The position numbers and the translations under genes were made by a program. Under the pieces are notes generated by a model. The model did no database searches, was not told the origin of the DNA, and saw only the letters and a program-made list of their open reading frames with translations. Below are positions 45,937 through 55,842 of a DNA stretch of 64,000 bases, piece after piece. Origin of the DNA: Exophiala sp. HKRS030 (taxonomy: Eukaryota > Ascomycota > Eurotiomycetes > Chaetothyriales > Herpotrichiellaceae); NCBI GenBank assembly GCA_023897205.1, contig JAHWDD010000003.1, positions 3,665 to 67,664 on the forward strand. Direction: 5' to 3'. Position 1 is the first letter of the stretch. Each line of letters opens with the position of its first letter.

Positions 45937-46632
45937 GCAACGACGTCCTCACACAACCGCTGGCCTGAGGGTTGCATGGTCGAAATGACTGCCGCCGATG
46001 TCGTTGGCCCTTTGGGAAAGCCATGATTATGGTACTCAAAGACCTAGAAGCATTATTTAGCCAGTGCAAATCTCCAGCTTTCGAGACCCCATACTTTTTC
46101 TACCAAAGTCATTGTAAAACTGTTTTACGCATAAAATGCTCTGGTCATCTGCGGTCTCCTTTTCCATCTGGATATTGCTCGAACACGAATCTCCACGTTC
46201 TCTTGAGAAGATTCGAAGATGTATTCGAGGTCCGGGCGTGGTGAAATGCCGACGTGATGAAATGAGCCACCGTTACTTAGACTTCTTTCACGCCGTACTC
46301 GACTCGGTCCTCAGTCTCTCGTGGGTGGAGTTGTATGTACCTGACAGGGGTGGTCTGCGGCACGAAATCGCAGCACTGGTGGTGGCCAGCGGCAGCCACG
46401 GGTGAAGATAATTGGTTCTACGACGCACGCATACGGACGGTGACTGAAGAAAGGGCAGATATGCGAGGTATTCCGCCACAAATGGGCAAACCAACGGCAT
46501 GGTCGCTATGAAGTCCAACATAAATACACGCCTGATCACTGAACCTTAGTGACTTCCCCCCAGTCTCACGGCTCACTGGTAAGGGGACTTCGGCCATAAC
46601 AGGGCATGTTGATATTCTCTATTTGTCCTCCT
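45937..46632. other. No gene seen
   Basis: Overlapping frames below 90 codons on both strands, none with recognisable content. It may include more of the decayed regulator near 45950-46070. Confidence 0.45.
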
Positions 46633-47130
46633 TTAAACATGTTCGCCACTTCCCGCCACCACTTCAGTGGGCACCACGTCTTTGAACACCGCAAAGCTCG
46701 AGGGTGTTTCCTCTAGAACAGGAAAATGAAACCCGCACTTGGGACACCGCTCGTTCAACACGGCTTGCTCCTGGGCAAGATCATACTTCTTATCCTGGCT
46801 CTCGTTGCATACGGGGCATATCCGAAGTAGTCGAGTGCTAACGAGCTCGAAGTTATTGATGATGTCTTCCATAATGGCGCCGTTGGCCGCCCAGGCTTTG
46901 CAATGCTTGTGGTAAGTGTTCTTATGCCAATCGTATAATGCGCCGCGGCTAGTCCAAAAACTGCATTCATTATACCAGTTTCGGTCGTCAGGATGCTCCC
47001 ACCACGTGAGGTGAAGAAAGCCGGGAAGTCCCATCAGGTGTCGTCGTGTACCGGCAAAGAGAACTTTGAATTTTTCGTAGGCGTCCGGGCTGGAGAAGCG
47101 CACGCGCTGCATGCTGAGATAGATTGGCAT
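46633..47130 (-). CDS. ABM-like dimeric alpha/beta-barrel protein fused to a zinc ribbon, 165 aa
   Basis: A single exon from the ATG at 47130 (MPIYLSMQRVRFSSPDAYEK). The first 100 residues have the pattern of an antibiotic-biosynthesis-monooxygenase or dimeric alpha/beta-barrel domain: LPGFLHLTWWEHPDD, then NECSFWTSRGALYDWHKN and TYHKHCKAW. The last third carries two Cys pairs, ICPVCNES (about 122-128) and ERCPKCGFHF (about 146-154), which form a plausible zinc ribbon separated by a Gln/Glu-rich helix. I do not know an established family with this combination. It may be a small cofactor-free oxygenase, a heme-like binder or a stress protein. It sits 860 bp from the divergent double-cupin gene, so shared control is possible. 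Confidence 0.7.
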   Translation of the reverse strand: MPIYLSMQRVRFSSPDAYEKFKVLFAGTRRHLMGLPGFLHLTWWEHPDDRNWYNECSFWTSRGALYDWHKNTYHKHCKAWAANGAIMEDIINNFELVSTRLLRICPVCNESQDKKYDLAQEQAVLNERCPKCGFHFPVLEETPSSFAVFKDVVPTEVVAGSGEHV

Positions 47131-47986
47131 GGTGTGTTTTGTTTGGAGAATTTGCAGAGGGAAGAATCAATCAATCAATCAGATGAACTGGCCTTATGTT
47201 TCTAGAGGCAGGGCGATGAAGTGGCTTGAAGATGAAACGGGCTTCATGGTCATCATGGGATGAGCGGCCTATATCGTCGAAAATTGAGAGTGTTTGACAT
47301 CATGGACCATTAGCAGGTCCACCGAAACGGATACCCAGAGTCTCATCTTGCGGATAGCTGCATGCGGCATCAGTGAAGTCGATTCGAGTGAAATGTTTGC
47401 GGAGGAGCTTGTTGCGACCGTTTTCACTCGGCCTAGGATAGTCCCCATGACAGATGCCCAGAGAGAGATGTGTAATTGCCCCATGCCAACTCGTCGCTTA
47501 GAAAGCGTCAGCTCTCAGCTGGTATTCCTTTGTGTCGATCCCCGTTTGACAGGCACTTAAACGGCAATGTGTTTGGACCTGCTCTTATCGCATGGGATGC
47601 CGCGCTACTCGAATCGCAGGAGTCGATGTCAGGTGCAGGGACTGGATCATTAGCTTCGGAGGGTGCGACTCTTGATTGGTCGGTAAGTGCATCAAACTTC
47701 AATGCTACAGTATTGTCCCAAGTCCTGGCCACTATGTAGCCTAACCGCTTTTGCTCTAGCTGACGTGACATGCGGCAGTCAGCATATCACGATTCGCACG
47801 AAGGCTCGTGGTAGTCGTCAAGATTATCGAATCGACATAATATAGCTAAAATGCAGGTAACTTGTGGCATTGGAGATATCATAGGATTACAAAAAGGCAA
47901 GATGCTCTTGCTCGAGAGATGATGGTCAAGATATTGCACAAGAGCGGAAAATTTTAGTTCCAGACATTCACGTAAGGAAAGATACA
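47131..47986. promoter_or_regulatory. Divergent region between the ABM-like and cupin genes
   Basis: No confident gene. A (TCAA)n run lies at 47165-47181 directly upstream of the ABM-like gene. Minus-strand frames at 47508-47771 and 47269-47484 could be exons of an unrecognised small gene, but I found no supported join. Confidence 0.4.
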
Positions 47987-48829
47987 ATGGCACAGCCCCA
48001 AGCTCATGTTGTTCATGGCGGCGTACAATGTCCGTCTCCAGACAAGTGGGCTCCTTTTGAATGGGAGGAACCTAAGTATGGCAAGCAGGTGCACGGAGAA
48101 GTCACGGTCTTTCGTCCTTTCGGCGCCTCTGGCAACCTCTCCGCAGGCTTCTGGAGGGCGGGCACGACCACACCAGGTGGTCAACCGGATGGCTCCAATA
48201 GTCTTATCTATTCCTCCCCGTTGGGAGACGAGACGGCCTGCGTGATCGATGGCACCGCCAAACTGACAGTCGTGGCCACCGGCCAGAGCTATCAGATCGA
48301 GCCTGGCACCGTTGTTAGCTCCCCGAAAGGACTCGAGGTGAAATGGGAGATCGATGGACCATTCTTCAAGAAATATTGGTGTATCTGGAATGGCACATCA
48401 CCGGTTTCCGAAAGCAAAAGTGAACTCCAGATTAATCACCTTGCGGATAACCCGAAAGACTGGATTGAATATCATTTCACGGAACCCAAAGAAGGGCCCC
48501 TCGTTGCGGGTGAACTGTATTTCATCTGTACCAAGGGCTCTACGGGAACGATGATGAGCGGCATCTGGCGCTCTGGGAAAGGTATAGCAGGATCAGACTG
48601 CCAGCCTGATGGCACTATGACTACTCCCTATACCGGCGTGCTCGGAGATGAGACAATTTTGCTTTTGGAAGGAGAAGTTGAGGTGATCGAGACGGAGAGT
48701 GGGAAGAAACACAACTTCAAGGCAGGCGATGTGATCGGGTTGACATCAGGAATGCACGTTACCTGGCGATCTAAAGGCCCGTTCTCAAAGAAGTTGTGGG
48801 TCATTACCAGGGATGAGCTGCCAGCCTAG
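47987..48829 (+). CDS. Double-cupin protein, EutQ/ureidoglycine-hydrolase-like (Cupin_3), 280 aa
   Basis: A single exon, with a good start context (GATACAATGG). Two related halves are visible: the first around GEVTVFRPFGASGNLSAGFW, SSPLGDETACVIDGTAKL and SYQIEPGTVVSSPKGLEVKW; the second around GELYFICTKG, GVLGDETILLLEGEVEV, HNFKAGDVIGLTSGMHVTW and GPFSKKLWVI. Both carry the Cupin_3 pattern GDE...l-eG...aGD....G..v.W. The HxH metal-binding motif of enzymatic cupins is missing in both halves, so a binding or regulatory role, or a metal-free reaction, is possible. The protein is cytosolic, without a signal peptide. Similar proteins occur beside oxidoreductase genes in fungal metabolic clusters. 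Confidence 0.8.
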   Translation: MAQPQAHVVHGGVQCPSPDKWAPFEWEEPKYGKQVHGEVTVFRPFGASGNLSAGFWRAGTTTPGGQPDGSNSLIYSSPLGDETACVIDGTAKLTVVATGQSYQIEPGTVVSSPKGLEVKWEIDGPFFKKYWCIWNGTSPVSESKSELQINHLADNPKDWIEYHFTEPKEGPLVAGELYFICTKGSTGTMMSGIWRSGKGIAGSDCQPDGTMTTPYTGVLGDETILLLEGEVEVIETESGKKHNFKAGDVIGLTSGMHVTWRSKGPFSKKLWVITRDELPA

Positions 48830-49436
48830 ATGATGCTGTGGGTGTTTATTGCACTATAGTACTGGAGATATCAAGAACCATCTTTTTTCTGTATTGCTCT
48901 CACCCAGATGCTCGTGACAATTCCGTTCCCTTTGTTACTGAGAATGCAATAACTAGGTTCTCCCGCCGAAGAAAGCTAGAAGCCCGATCGACAACAATCT
49001 TGTCGATTTGGATCTGACAACAGAATTAGCCCCCCTCCCTGCCGAGTGCTCCTTACTCAATGTGATCGTGTTTCGTTATATGTCAGGTGAAAGGTCCTAG
49101 CGCCATTCTAAATGTTTGGCGAGGAGTGATTGAGCTTTACTTTAGGTTTGTGCTACTGCAAGTCGCTGGATCCGGAGGTGTCCCAGCTGGAGACACCCTC
49201 CAACCAAGCGTGAGCCCTTCTCCCAGCCAGGGACTTATCGCAACCCGTATCAGGGCCAACACTCTTATCAGTTCGCCTATCTCCTGGCAAATTCTTTGTC
49301 CCTACCGGGATTGGTGCTCCATCTCTCCGCCCTAATTACCCCGCTTTTTAGCCCAGTGCCCTTTCTTGGTTTTCTTGGATATGAAGCTATCTTTCCCTCC
49401 CTAAGCGCACTGTATCATCTCTCGCGTTCAGCTATC
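48830..49436. other. Intergenic and long 5' leader of the bZIP gene
   Basis: No separate gene. The reading frame of the bZIP gene is open upstream to 49296 without ATG (the codon there is TTG), and a short plus-strand frame (49087-49335) precedes it. Both are likely untranslated leader. Confidence 0.45.
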
Positions 49437-51299
49437 ATGCACCCATCACAAATGGACACTGTAGAAACCATAGGGAGCCCGAAGTCTTGCGATGTCAATT
49501 CAGAACATCAGATCGATACCCAGAGTGTTTCTCTGCGACGCTTGAAGAAGCGAGAAGTCGACCGGCGATGTCAGCGAGAAGCCCGAGAGCGTAAACGTTC
49601 CCGGATTGCTTCTCTTGAAAGCTTAGTGGTGGACCTACGGCGACAAGATGCAAGTGGGCAGGTGGCAGCCTTGCTGGAGCAATTGAAAAGGGTAGAGGAG
49701 GAACGAAACCTAGCGACTAAAACATTGAAAGATATTCAAAAGCTCATGTTTCAAAGATTATCAAAACCAGGGACGGATCTACCACAAGGTAATGCCACTG
49801 TGGAATTTCAGTGGATATCAGGAGGCACGAAAACTGGGACTGATTCCGCCAGGAGTCCGTCGGGGGAGTATGGATTACCAGCACTACCAAACGCTCAGCC
49901 TGCTCTCCTCAACATCGAAGCGATACCAGCCAGCCTTCCGGCGCCAGCCAACTTTATCGCCATGGCATCCACTGGCGAGTTTGAACCATCCATAGCACAC
50001 TCCAGTATCGCAACAAGCAAACAGAATATCTCGCGCTTGACAAATCAAGCTCTCGTACAATCTACCAATACCAGTCGTCAGCACACGACTAAGTCGTCCC
50101 GCATCTACGATTGGGTCAATCCTCAATCTTCCTGTTGCTGTCATGCTCACTTGGACCGTCAGCCAGGCCAGCCGGCACTTTGGCAAGGTAGTTTCTGGAA
50201 ATTCATTTGCGACGTCTTGAGTGAGCGATTCGACTGGGCAGAAAGTGTTCAGCCAGCGGACGATGCCGAGTCAGAGGACGTGCTCGTCCGTGCAATGGTC
50301 GAGGGTTGGGGCAACGTAGCAGACTGTGGCCGCCTGCATCCCTCTTTGCAGATGCTTCGCCGCATCGATGAGGCTACATTTCGACCAATAGCCAAAATTG
50401 AGCGCCTAGCGATGCTGAGAGCGATGCATTTGCTTTTACAATTCCACTCCCAACCTAGTGCGGAGCGGTACAATCGCCTCCCGCCGTGGTACTTATACCG
50501 CCCCTCGCAACACGTTCCTCATACCTACGCAATCGACTACTGGGCCTGGCCGCCGTTTCGCCAACGTTTTATCTCTAACGAAGATACGTACTGTGGCAAC
50601 GACTTCTTCTTCATGTACCAGTCTCAGCTGCGGTTACTGTGGCCGTTTGAGTTTCGGGACTGTTACACCCACGATCTCGAAACCGGTCTCTACAAGCCCA
50701 GTCGCTTGTTCGACGAGAGGATCAACGACATCAAATGCTGGACGATGGGAAATGACTTTTTCGAGCGCTTTCCCGAGCTCTCTAGCGACATTCCCGTTGC
50801 TGTCGGTCAAGTTCCGAAACTCTTGTGCTCGGGCATACGACAAATGAACAAGCGATCCTCGTCGCCCGCTTCCACAACATTGAACAGAGATATTCAGTCC
50901 TCAAGAGGTATGGTGGTGGATGAAGGAGAGTTACGTCCACAGGAATCTCAAGGAGAATGCCCAGATGAGCGGGCTGAAGCTCTTGGAGACGCCTCCAGTC
51001 TCACTCTCTCGAGTTATGGACAATTATTTGAACCACATTTGAGTCAATCACCCGATGAGCAAAGTTACGCTTTGCCGCTACCCCTGCATGGCTATCATTT
51101 TCAAGGACCCACAGTATACCATTCTTTTTCCACCTCTCACGGATTCTACAACACTGGGGATTTCGACTTTGACACCGAGTCTGTCCAACCGACGACCGGC
51201 GATGCGTCTGCTTTTCCGTTCACACCCGGTGCAGCTGTTTGTGGGTCGGCAGGCTCGACAGATCTGAGCGGCTATCTTAACATGTTCTCCATTGTCTAA
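49437..51299 (+). CDS. bZIP-like transcription factor with DUF3425 domain, 620 aa
   Basis: A single exon. I chose the ATG at 49437 (MHPSQMDTVETIG); a second ATG follows at 49452. A basic region, RRCQREARERKRSR, is followed by a leucine-zipper-like heptad stretch (IASLESLVVDLRRQ, VAALLEQLKRVEEE). The C-terminal half contains the DUF3425 (PF11905) signature: RLPPWYLYRPSQHVPH, YAIDYWAWPPFRQRF, LRLLWPFEFRDCY and KCWTMGNDFFERFPEL. This pairing is common in ascomycete regulators of secondary or stress metabolism. Nuclear. The Asn of the classical bZIP basic region is replaced, as in many DUF3425 proteins. Its position between the cupin gene and the second catabolic module suggests local control, which is inference. 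Confidence 0.88.
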   Translation: MHPSQMDTVETIGSPKSCDVNSEHQIDTQSVSLRRLKKREVDRRCQREARERKRSRIASLESLVVDLRRQDASGQVAALLEQLKRVEEERNLATKTLKDIQKLMFQRLSKPGTDLPQGNATVEFQWISGGTKTGTDSARSPSGEYGLPALPNAQPALLNIEAIPASLPAPANFIAMASTGEFEPSIAHSSIATSKQNISRLTNQALVQSTNTSRQHTTKSSRIYDWVNPQSSCCCHAHLDRQPGQPALWQGSFWKFICDVLSERFDWAESVQPADDAESEDVLVRAMVEGWGNVADCGRLHPSLQMLRRIDEATFRPIAKIERLAMLRAMHLLLQFHSQPSAERYNRLPPWYLYRPSQHVPHTYAIDYWAWPPFRQRFISNEDTYCGNDFFFMYQSQLRLLWPFEFRDCYTHDLETGLYKPSRLFDERINDIKCWTMGNDFFERFPELSSDIPVAVGQVPKLLCSGIRQMNKRSSSPASTTLNRDIQSSRGMVVDEGELRPQESQGECPDERAEALGDASSLTLSSYGQLFEPHLSQSPDEQSYALPLPLHGYHFQGPTVYHSFSTSHGFYNTGDFDFDTESVQPTTGDASAFPFTPGAAVCGSAGSTDLSGYLNMFSIV

Positions 51300-52678
51300 A
51301 TAGTAACCACGAGCACGCGACCAGGATAAGGAATATTCGATCACTAATGCACCGAAGCAGCTTTCCGGATAGGTCAGATAATCTAACATGTTACTAGTGT
51401 ATTGGAGGATGTTCGTGACGCACTGCAATCTGAAAAGTCGTTGGACACCATTAGGTCTTCTACCTTGTTGCTCCTGCCGAGTCTCTTGACGACCTGCAAA
51501 TATCGCTTCGCCTACTCATCATTTTCTCTAGGCAAGACTTTTTTCGAATCTATCATCTTTGACATGCACTTCCATCGGCATCAGTGTTATCAGTGATCGT
51601 CTGCGTAGGCTTGAGATGCCTCGATTGGGACTTCGCCATCTGTGTGTAACAACCAGCCTCCTAGTGACTAATATTTTAGTAGTGTAATGAAGGTCATGAA
51701 ATGAAAGTCACGCTGGTAACGCTTAGACTTAAATTTGTATGTGTTCTGATAGTCACTATAGACTTAAATAACGTTAGGAACACTCGATCCTTAAGGATAG
51801 GGTGCTAGGGAGCGAAGCTGCATTTTGAGAACTGTGCCCACAGTTGAACTTCACACCGAATCGCCCAACCCATGGCTGATACTCTCTAGCCATTTCAACA
51901 CCGCAGCTGACGATTCAGGTGGAATACGGGCTGGATGGGACATAGCTTTTTTGTGGTTCATTCTACCCACAACATTTCACGGGTTTTTCTTTTTTAGCCA
52001 CTTATGGATTTCACAGACGATCATCCTACGAGGCTTACGACATATCCATGCAAGTGGAGATTTCGACCTTCGGTGTTGCATTGCGTGATAAAAGCGTGGT
52101 ACTTCGGACGTCCGAATCCGCCTCCAGACGTGCTCGGCATCCTCCAATCAACACGAAGGCTCACGACTACACAGCTTCCAGGGCCCTCAAAATCAGAGTG
52201 AACGCAAAAGCTGCTTCCAACCAGCGCTTGAAGAATAGCGCATCGGTCAAGTCGTGTTTGAAGCATTGACGCGACGCAATAGTACGGCGATCGTCGCCCA
52301 CCTATCAAAGCGTTGCCTAAACCTAGCTTCAGTAAAGAGCCCCCAATCACACCGAGAAATTCATGATGATTGATATCAGAGCGCGATAGTTGTGTTTCAA
52401 AGCCGGCGAGAATGCCTGGGATAATCCAGTAGCTTAATACTATGCCTTGGTAAGAGGCTAACAAAGTCATTCACCAAAGTCTTCTTGGTCTGCGTATCCT
52501 TGGATATCCATCAAAATCTCTCTTCATTCTGCTTCCACTTTCGCTTTATACTCCTTCGCTGTGAAGATCTGGTGGCATACCTACCGGACTCAAAATTTAC
52601 GCAGAGGCGTTGTCTCTATTACATCTCTTATTCCCTCCAGGAGAGATTGATAGCCCGGGCCACATAGCGCACGATTTG
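51300..52678. other. 1.4 kb without a supportable gene
   Basis: The longest frame is minus strand 52021-52470 (149 codons from ATG, hydrophobic and Gly/Ser-rich), with no recognisable domain. A short AT-rich piece lies near 51650-51790. This stretch should contain the bZIP 3' end and the promoter of the next gene. Confidence 0.4.
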
Positions 52679-53506
52679 ATGAGGAAGCCACACTCTGCGG
52701 GCCCTAATTCGGGACGATGTCCTACAATTTTCCGCCGTTATGGAAAATCGTATGCTTATCCAGCGCATGTAACGTCTTGGAGGGCGACACATCTCAAATC
52801 AGTTGCGGAGTCCCGGGCACTCAGAGAAGGCATCTCATCAATCAGGCAACGGAATCGAAGAAATCACAGAGGCTCATATATTTCGCAACCTCGTGGAGCT
52901 CGACGCCCCTTCCCTTTAAGCTACTTTGCAGAAGCACAACTCGATGGAGCACCACCACTACTCAACATTGGGAGCTCAATGAATTTTCCAAGTACGATCG
53001 ATACTGATTGCGATTCGCCTGATAGCTCAGATGATAGCTTCGACATTCCTTCAACTCCCGGATCGGTGTGTGATCAATTCCGCTCGGGGCCGTTTGGCCA
53101 CTTGTTTGACGGTTTGCGTATCACCGATCAAGAACGAGATCTCCTTGAAGAACTGGTCCAGCCACCAGCGATGGCACATTCCTCAGCAGAGATAGTCGAA
53201 ACACTATCGCAAATGACATATTTTGATTTTATGAGACAGAATTCCAGCCCAACAGCAGGTTCGCGCATTCAAAAATACCACGACCAATCGTCTACTGAGA
53301 CGGAAGCGAAACGAGACAATGATGGCAGTGAAAGACCAGAAGACGAGAGGGGGAAACCCCCACCCACAGAACTGTGTCAAAAGTTCCACGCAAGCAGCCC
53401 AAAATCAGGTTTCAGCACAGTTCTTGGGCCAGAAAATGATGGAGGTGCCACGCATATCAAGGCAGATGCAGATACGACAGAAGCGAGCATGTCATTGACA
53501 AAGTAA
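52679..53506 (+). CDS. Hypothetical Ser/Asp-rich protein, 275 aa
   Basis: A single frame from the ATG at 52679 (MRKPHSAGPNSGRC); the frame is open further upstream without ATG. The N-terminal third is basic (SSIRQRNRRNHRG), the centre acidic with Ser/Asp/Pro runs (DTDCDSPDSSDDSFD, IPSTPGSV), followed by a short predicted-helical segment (ITDQERDLLEELV) and a Lys/Glu/Asp-rich, probably disordered tail. No signal peptide or membrane segment. I do not recognise it. It could be a disordered nuclear or signalling protein, or a non-genic frame; its length favours a gene. Confidence 0.45.
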   Translation: MRKPHSAGPNSGRCPTIFRRYGKSYAYPAHVTSWRATHLKSVAESRALREGISSIRQRNRRNHRGSYISQPRGARRPFPLSYFAEAQLDGAPPLLNIGSSMNFPSTIDTDCDSPDSSDDSFDIPSTPGSVCDQFRSGPFGHLFDGLRITDQERDLLEELVQPPAMAHSSAEIVETLSQMTYFDFMRQNSSPTAGSRIQKYHDQSSTETEAKRDNDGSERPEDERGKPPPTELCQKFHASSPKSGFSTVLGPENDGGATHIKADADTTEASMSLTK

Positions 53507-54140
53507 CCTATATGTTTACGATAGTATGGCCATTTGAGAGTATGAGATGTCATTTGAGTCCTATAGTGTTGAAAGTAGAGACGAACACAATGCATTACAA
53601 ACCCAGACACCGGAGTTGCATTTCTGGATGGGCCAGCCTAAGCATACGAGTCACTCCCATGCCGTGGCAAACCTTTAACTATTCCCATACAGCTTTCCTC
53701 AGAGCCTGAGGAATAGTATCGAGATGAGGTTCGAGAAAGATAAAATGTGGATGATGCAGCACTTCATTTGGGTCATGGTTTACTGCTGGCAGAAAGTTTT
53801 GACAAGTTTGTGCCGTCAGAGAATAAATTGATTTCCGATGCCCGAAGGCCGATATGATTATTCATCATTGCTATTCTCACTCTCTGTGGAGCAGAAAAGC
53901 CCAATGTAAAGGAGCTCCGAAGCCTCTTTCCTGGTTGCTTACTAACTACAGTTCATTTTGCTGACTCGATGCAATGCACGACCATCGTCACTATTTCTAT
54001 GGACTGGCTGCTTACCACGGTCGTCGAGTGAACATAAAATATTTATTTCTTGAAGAGCTACACTTTCTGAGCCTCCGACATCGAGCCAGTAGAAGATTTC
54101 CAACAACGTCCAGATCCTTGACGTTTGCACAGTATAAAGC
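53507..54140. other. 5' region of the NmrA-like gene, no gene seen
   Basis: Only short frames occur. TATAAA lies seven bases before the ATG of the next gene, too close to act as its TATA box. Confidence 0.45.
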
Positions 54141-55085
54141 ATGAGCAAAATACTTGCAGTCATTGGCGCCACTGGCCAGCAAGGCTCTGGGGTCGTCGAT
54201 TATGTGGCCCACGACCCAGAACTTTCGAAGGAGTGGAAAGTCCGCGCCATCACTCGCAATGTTGATTCGGATAAGGCCAAATCCCTCAAGGCAAAGGTTG
54301 AAGTTGTTCAAGGTGATGCAACTGAACGAGCATCTCTCGCGAAAGCTCTTCAAGGTGTACATACTTTGTTCGCCATGACTACACCTGTGTTTGGGGTGGA
54401 TGACCCACTCGAAGCCGAATTCCAAGTTATCAAAGGGATCGCCGATACTGCTGTCGAAGAAGGTGTTCAATACTTCATTTTCAGCACTTTACCATCAATC
54501 AGGGACGTTTCGAACAATAAATTTACAGCGGTCGCGCCTTTTGACGCCAAGGCGAAAGGCGAAGCATATATAAAAAGCCTCCCATTCAAAAGCTCCTTCT
54601 ACTGTCCGGGATCATTCATGGAGAACTTTGCTACGCAGCCCATGCTTGCTCCACGACCGGATCCAAGCCAGAAGGACACCTGGGTCTTCACCCGTAACAT
54701 GACTCCGGAGACGACGATGCCTCTAATCGATATCACCGGTGATGGGGGAAAATTCGTGGGCGCCATCCTCGCTGATCCGGATAAATATGAGGGCAAGACG
54801 ATATGTGCTGCCACCAGATTGTACACTTTGTCTGAGATGGCTACGGCATTGTCGAAGTCCACAGGCAAGAACGTTGTCTTCAAGCAGGTCTCGGATGACG
54901 AGTTTGCGAGGAGCCTGCCAGATATGGTGGCTACCCTCTTCGTTCACTATTTCGGCTACATTAATGACTATGGTTATTACGGCCCCGGAACGGAGGAAAA
55001 GGTGAAATGGGCTGCGGAGCAGGCGCGAGGCAAGCTCTCGACATTCGAGGATTATCTGGAGAAGCATCCTTACAAGCTGGAATGA
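54141..55085 (+). CDS. NmrA-like NAD(P)-binding protein, 314 aa
   Basis: A single exon starting MSKILAVIGATGQQGSGVVDY, with the Rossmann motif GATGQQG at residues 10-16. Other family features are VRAITRNVDSDKAKSL, VVQGDATERASLAKAL, HTLFAMTTPVFG, YFIFSTLPSI and YCPGSFMENF, and the C-terminus IDITGDGGKFVGAIL. Length and motifs match the NmrA/HSCARG group of atypical short-chain dehydrogenases, which either sense the NADP redox state and regulate transcription factors or reduce isoflavone-like substrates. The Tyr-x3-Lys catalytic pair of classical SDRs is not evident, favouring a sensor role. It opens the second catabolic module. Confidence 0.88.
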   Translation: MSKILAVIGATGQQGSGVVDYVAHDPELSKEWKVRAITRNVDSDKAKSLKAKVEVVQGDATERASLAKALQGVHTLFAMTTPVFGVDDPLEAEFQVIKGIADTAVEEGVQYFIFSTLPSIRDVSNNKFTAVAPFDAKAKGEAYIKSLPFKSSFYCPGSFMENFATQPMLAPRPDPSQKDTWVFTRNMTPETTMPLIDITGDGGKFVGAILADPDKYEGKTICAATRLYTLSEMATALSKSTGKNVVFKQVSDDEFARSLPDMVATLFVHYFGYINDYGYYGPGTEEKVKWAAEQARGKLSTFEDYLEKHPYKLE

Positions 55086-55842
55086 GGTAGTTCGCAATTT
55101 GTAAGCCTCGGAGGCAGCCAGTTCAATGTTGTTGAGACAGAGTCAACTCGTTTTTGCCTGTAGGAATCTCAGATGACTCTAGAACTTGGTTCAAGCTGAT
55201 CATCGTACGATGAGTTCCGAATTGGAGGGCGGCGAAAGGGTGAGGTCGACCTTGTGGCCGCCTGATGTGGCACCATCGCCCATCAAGCATGGCGATAACA
55301 CGATCTTTATGTTACGGATCCGACGGCCGCAAGCCTACGACTGCGTAAGGAATGCATATACATGGTCGTCACTCTTTTATGGGATTTACTCCCTGACTTG
55401 GTAGTTAGTCTTGTTAACCATTAAGCTCAAGCTGTCCAAGACTCCTGTCCAATACTCGTGCTCTATTCTCAAGGCCTAACCACATTACTCAAACTTGCGA
55501 TAGCATTCCAAGTATGATCTTGCTTGGGCGATTCTTGCTCCAAGCTAACACTACGCTACATAGACCGGTGGTAGATCGGGATCTTGCACCATTGTAGCCT
55601 AGCCGAGCTCGGTGGTCGACCAGAGACCTGCAACACTAGTTATCGGACAACCGAAGCCGAAGACATTTGTGGAGCGAGGCACTTCCACTTCGGTGAAATT
55701 TGTCCCCGGCATGCAAAACCCCCTTGTACTGTCCAGAGCATGAATCGTAGAATCATACATTCTCTATTTCAGACTTTTCAATAATAAGGCAAGGCCTTGG
55801 TCGAATGGCTTCGTAGACACGCAAAGTCAGGTTGTTGGATCC
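55086..55842. other. Intergenic region upstream of the FAD monooxygenase gene
   Basis: No gene. Short plus-strand frames (55186-55404, 55584-55784) are not supported. It should contain the promoter of the next gene. Confidence 0.45.

Noticed and set aside
52021..52470. 149-codon hydrophobic minus-strand frame from ATG
   Set aside because: No transmembrane pattern typical of a known transporter family and no partner exons. It was kept out of the gene list.
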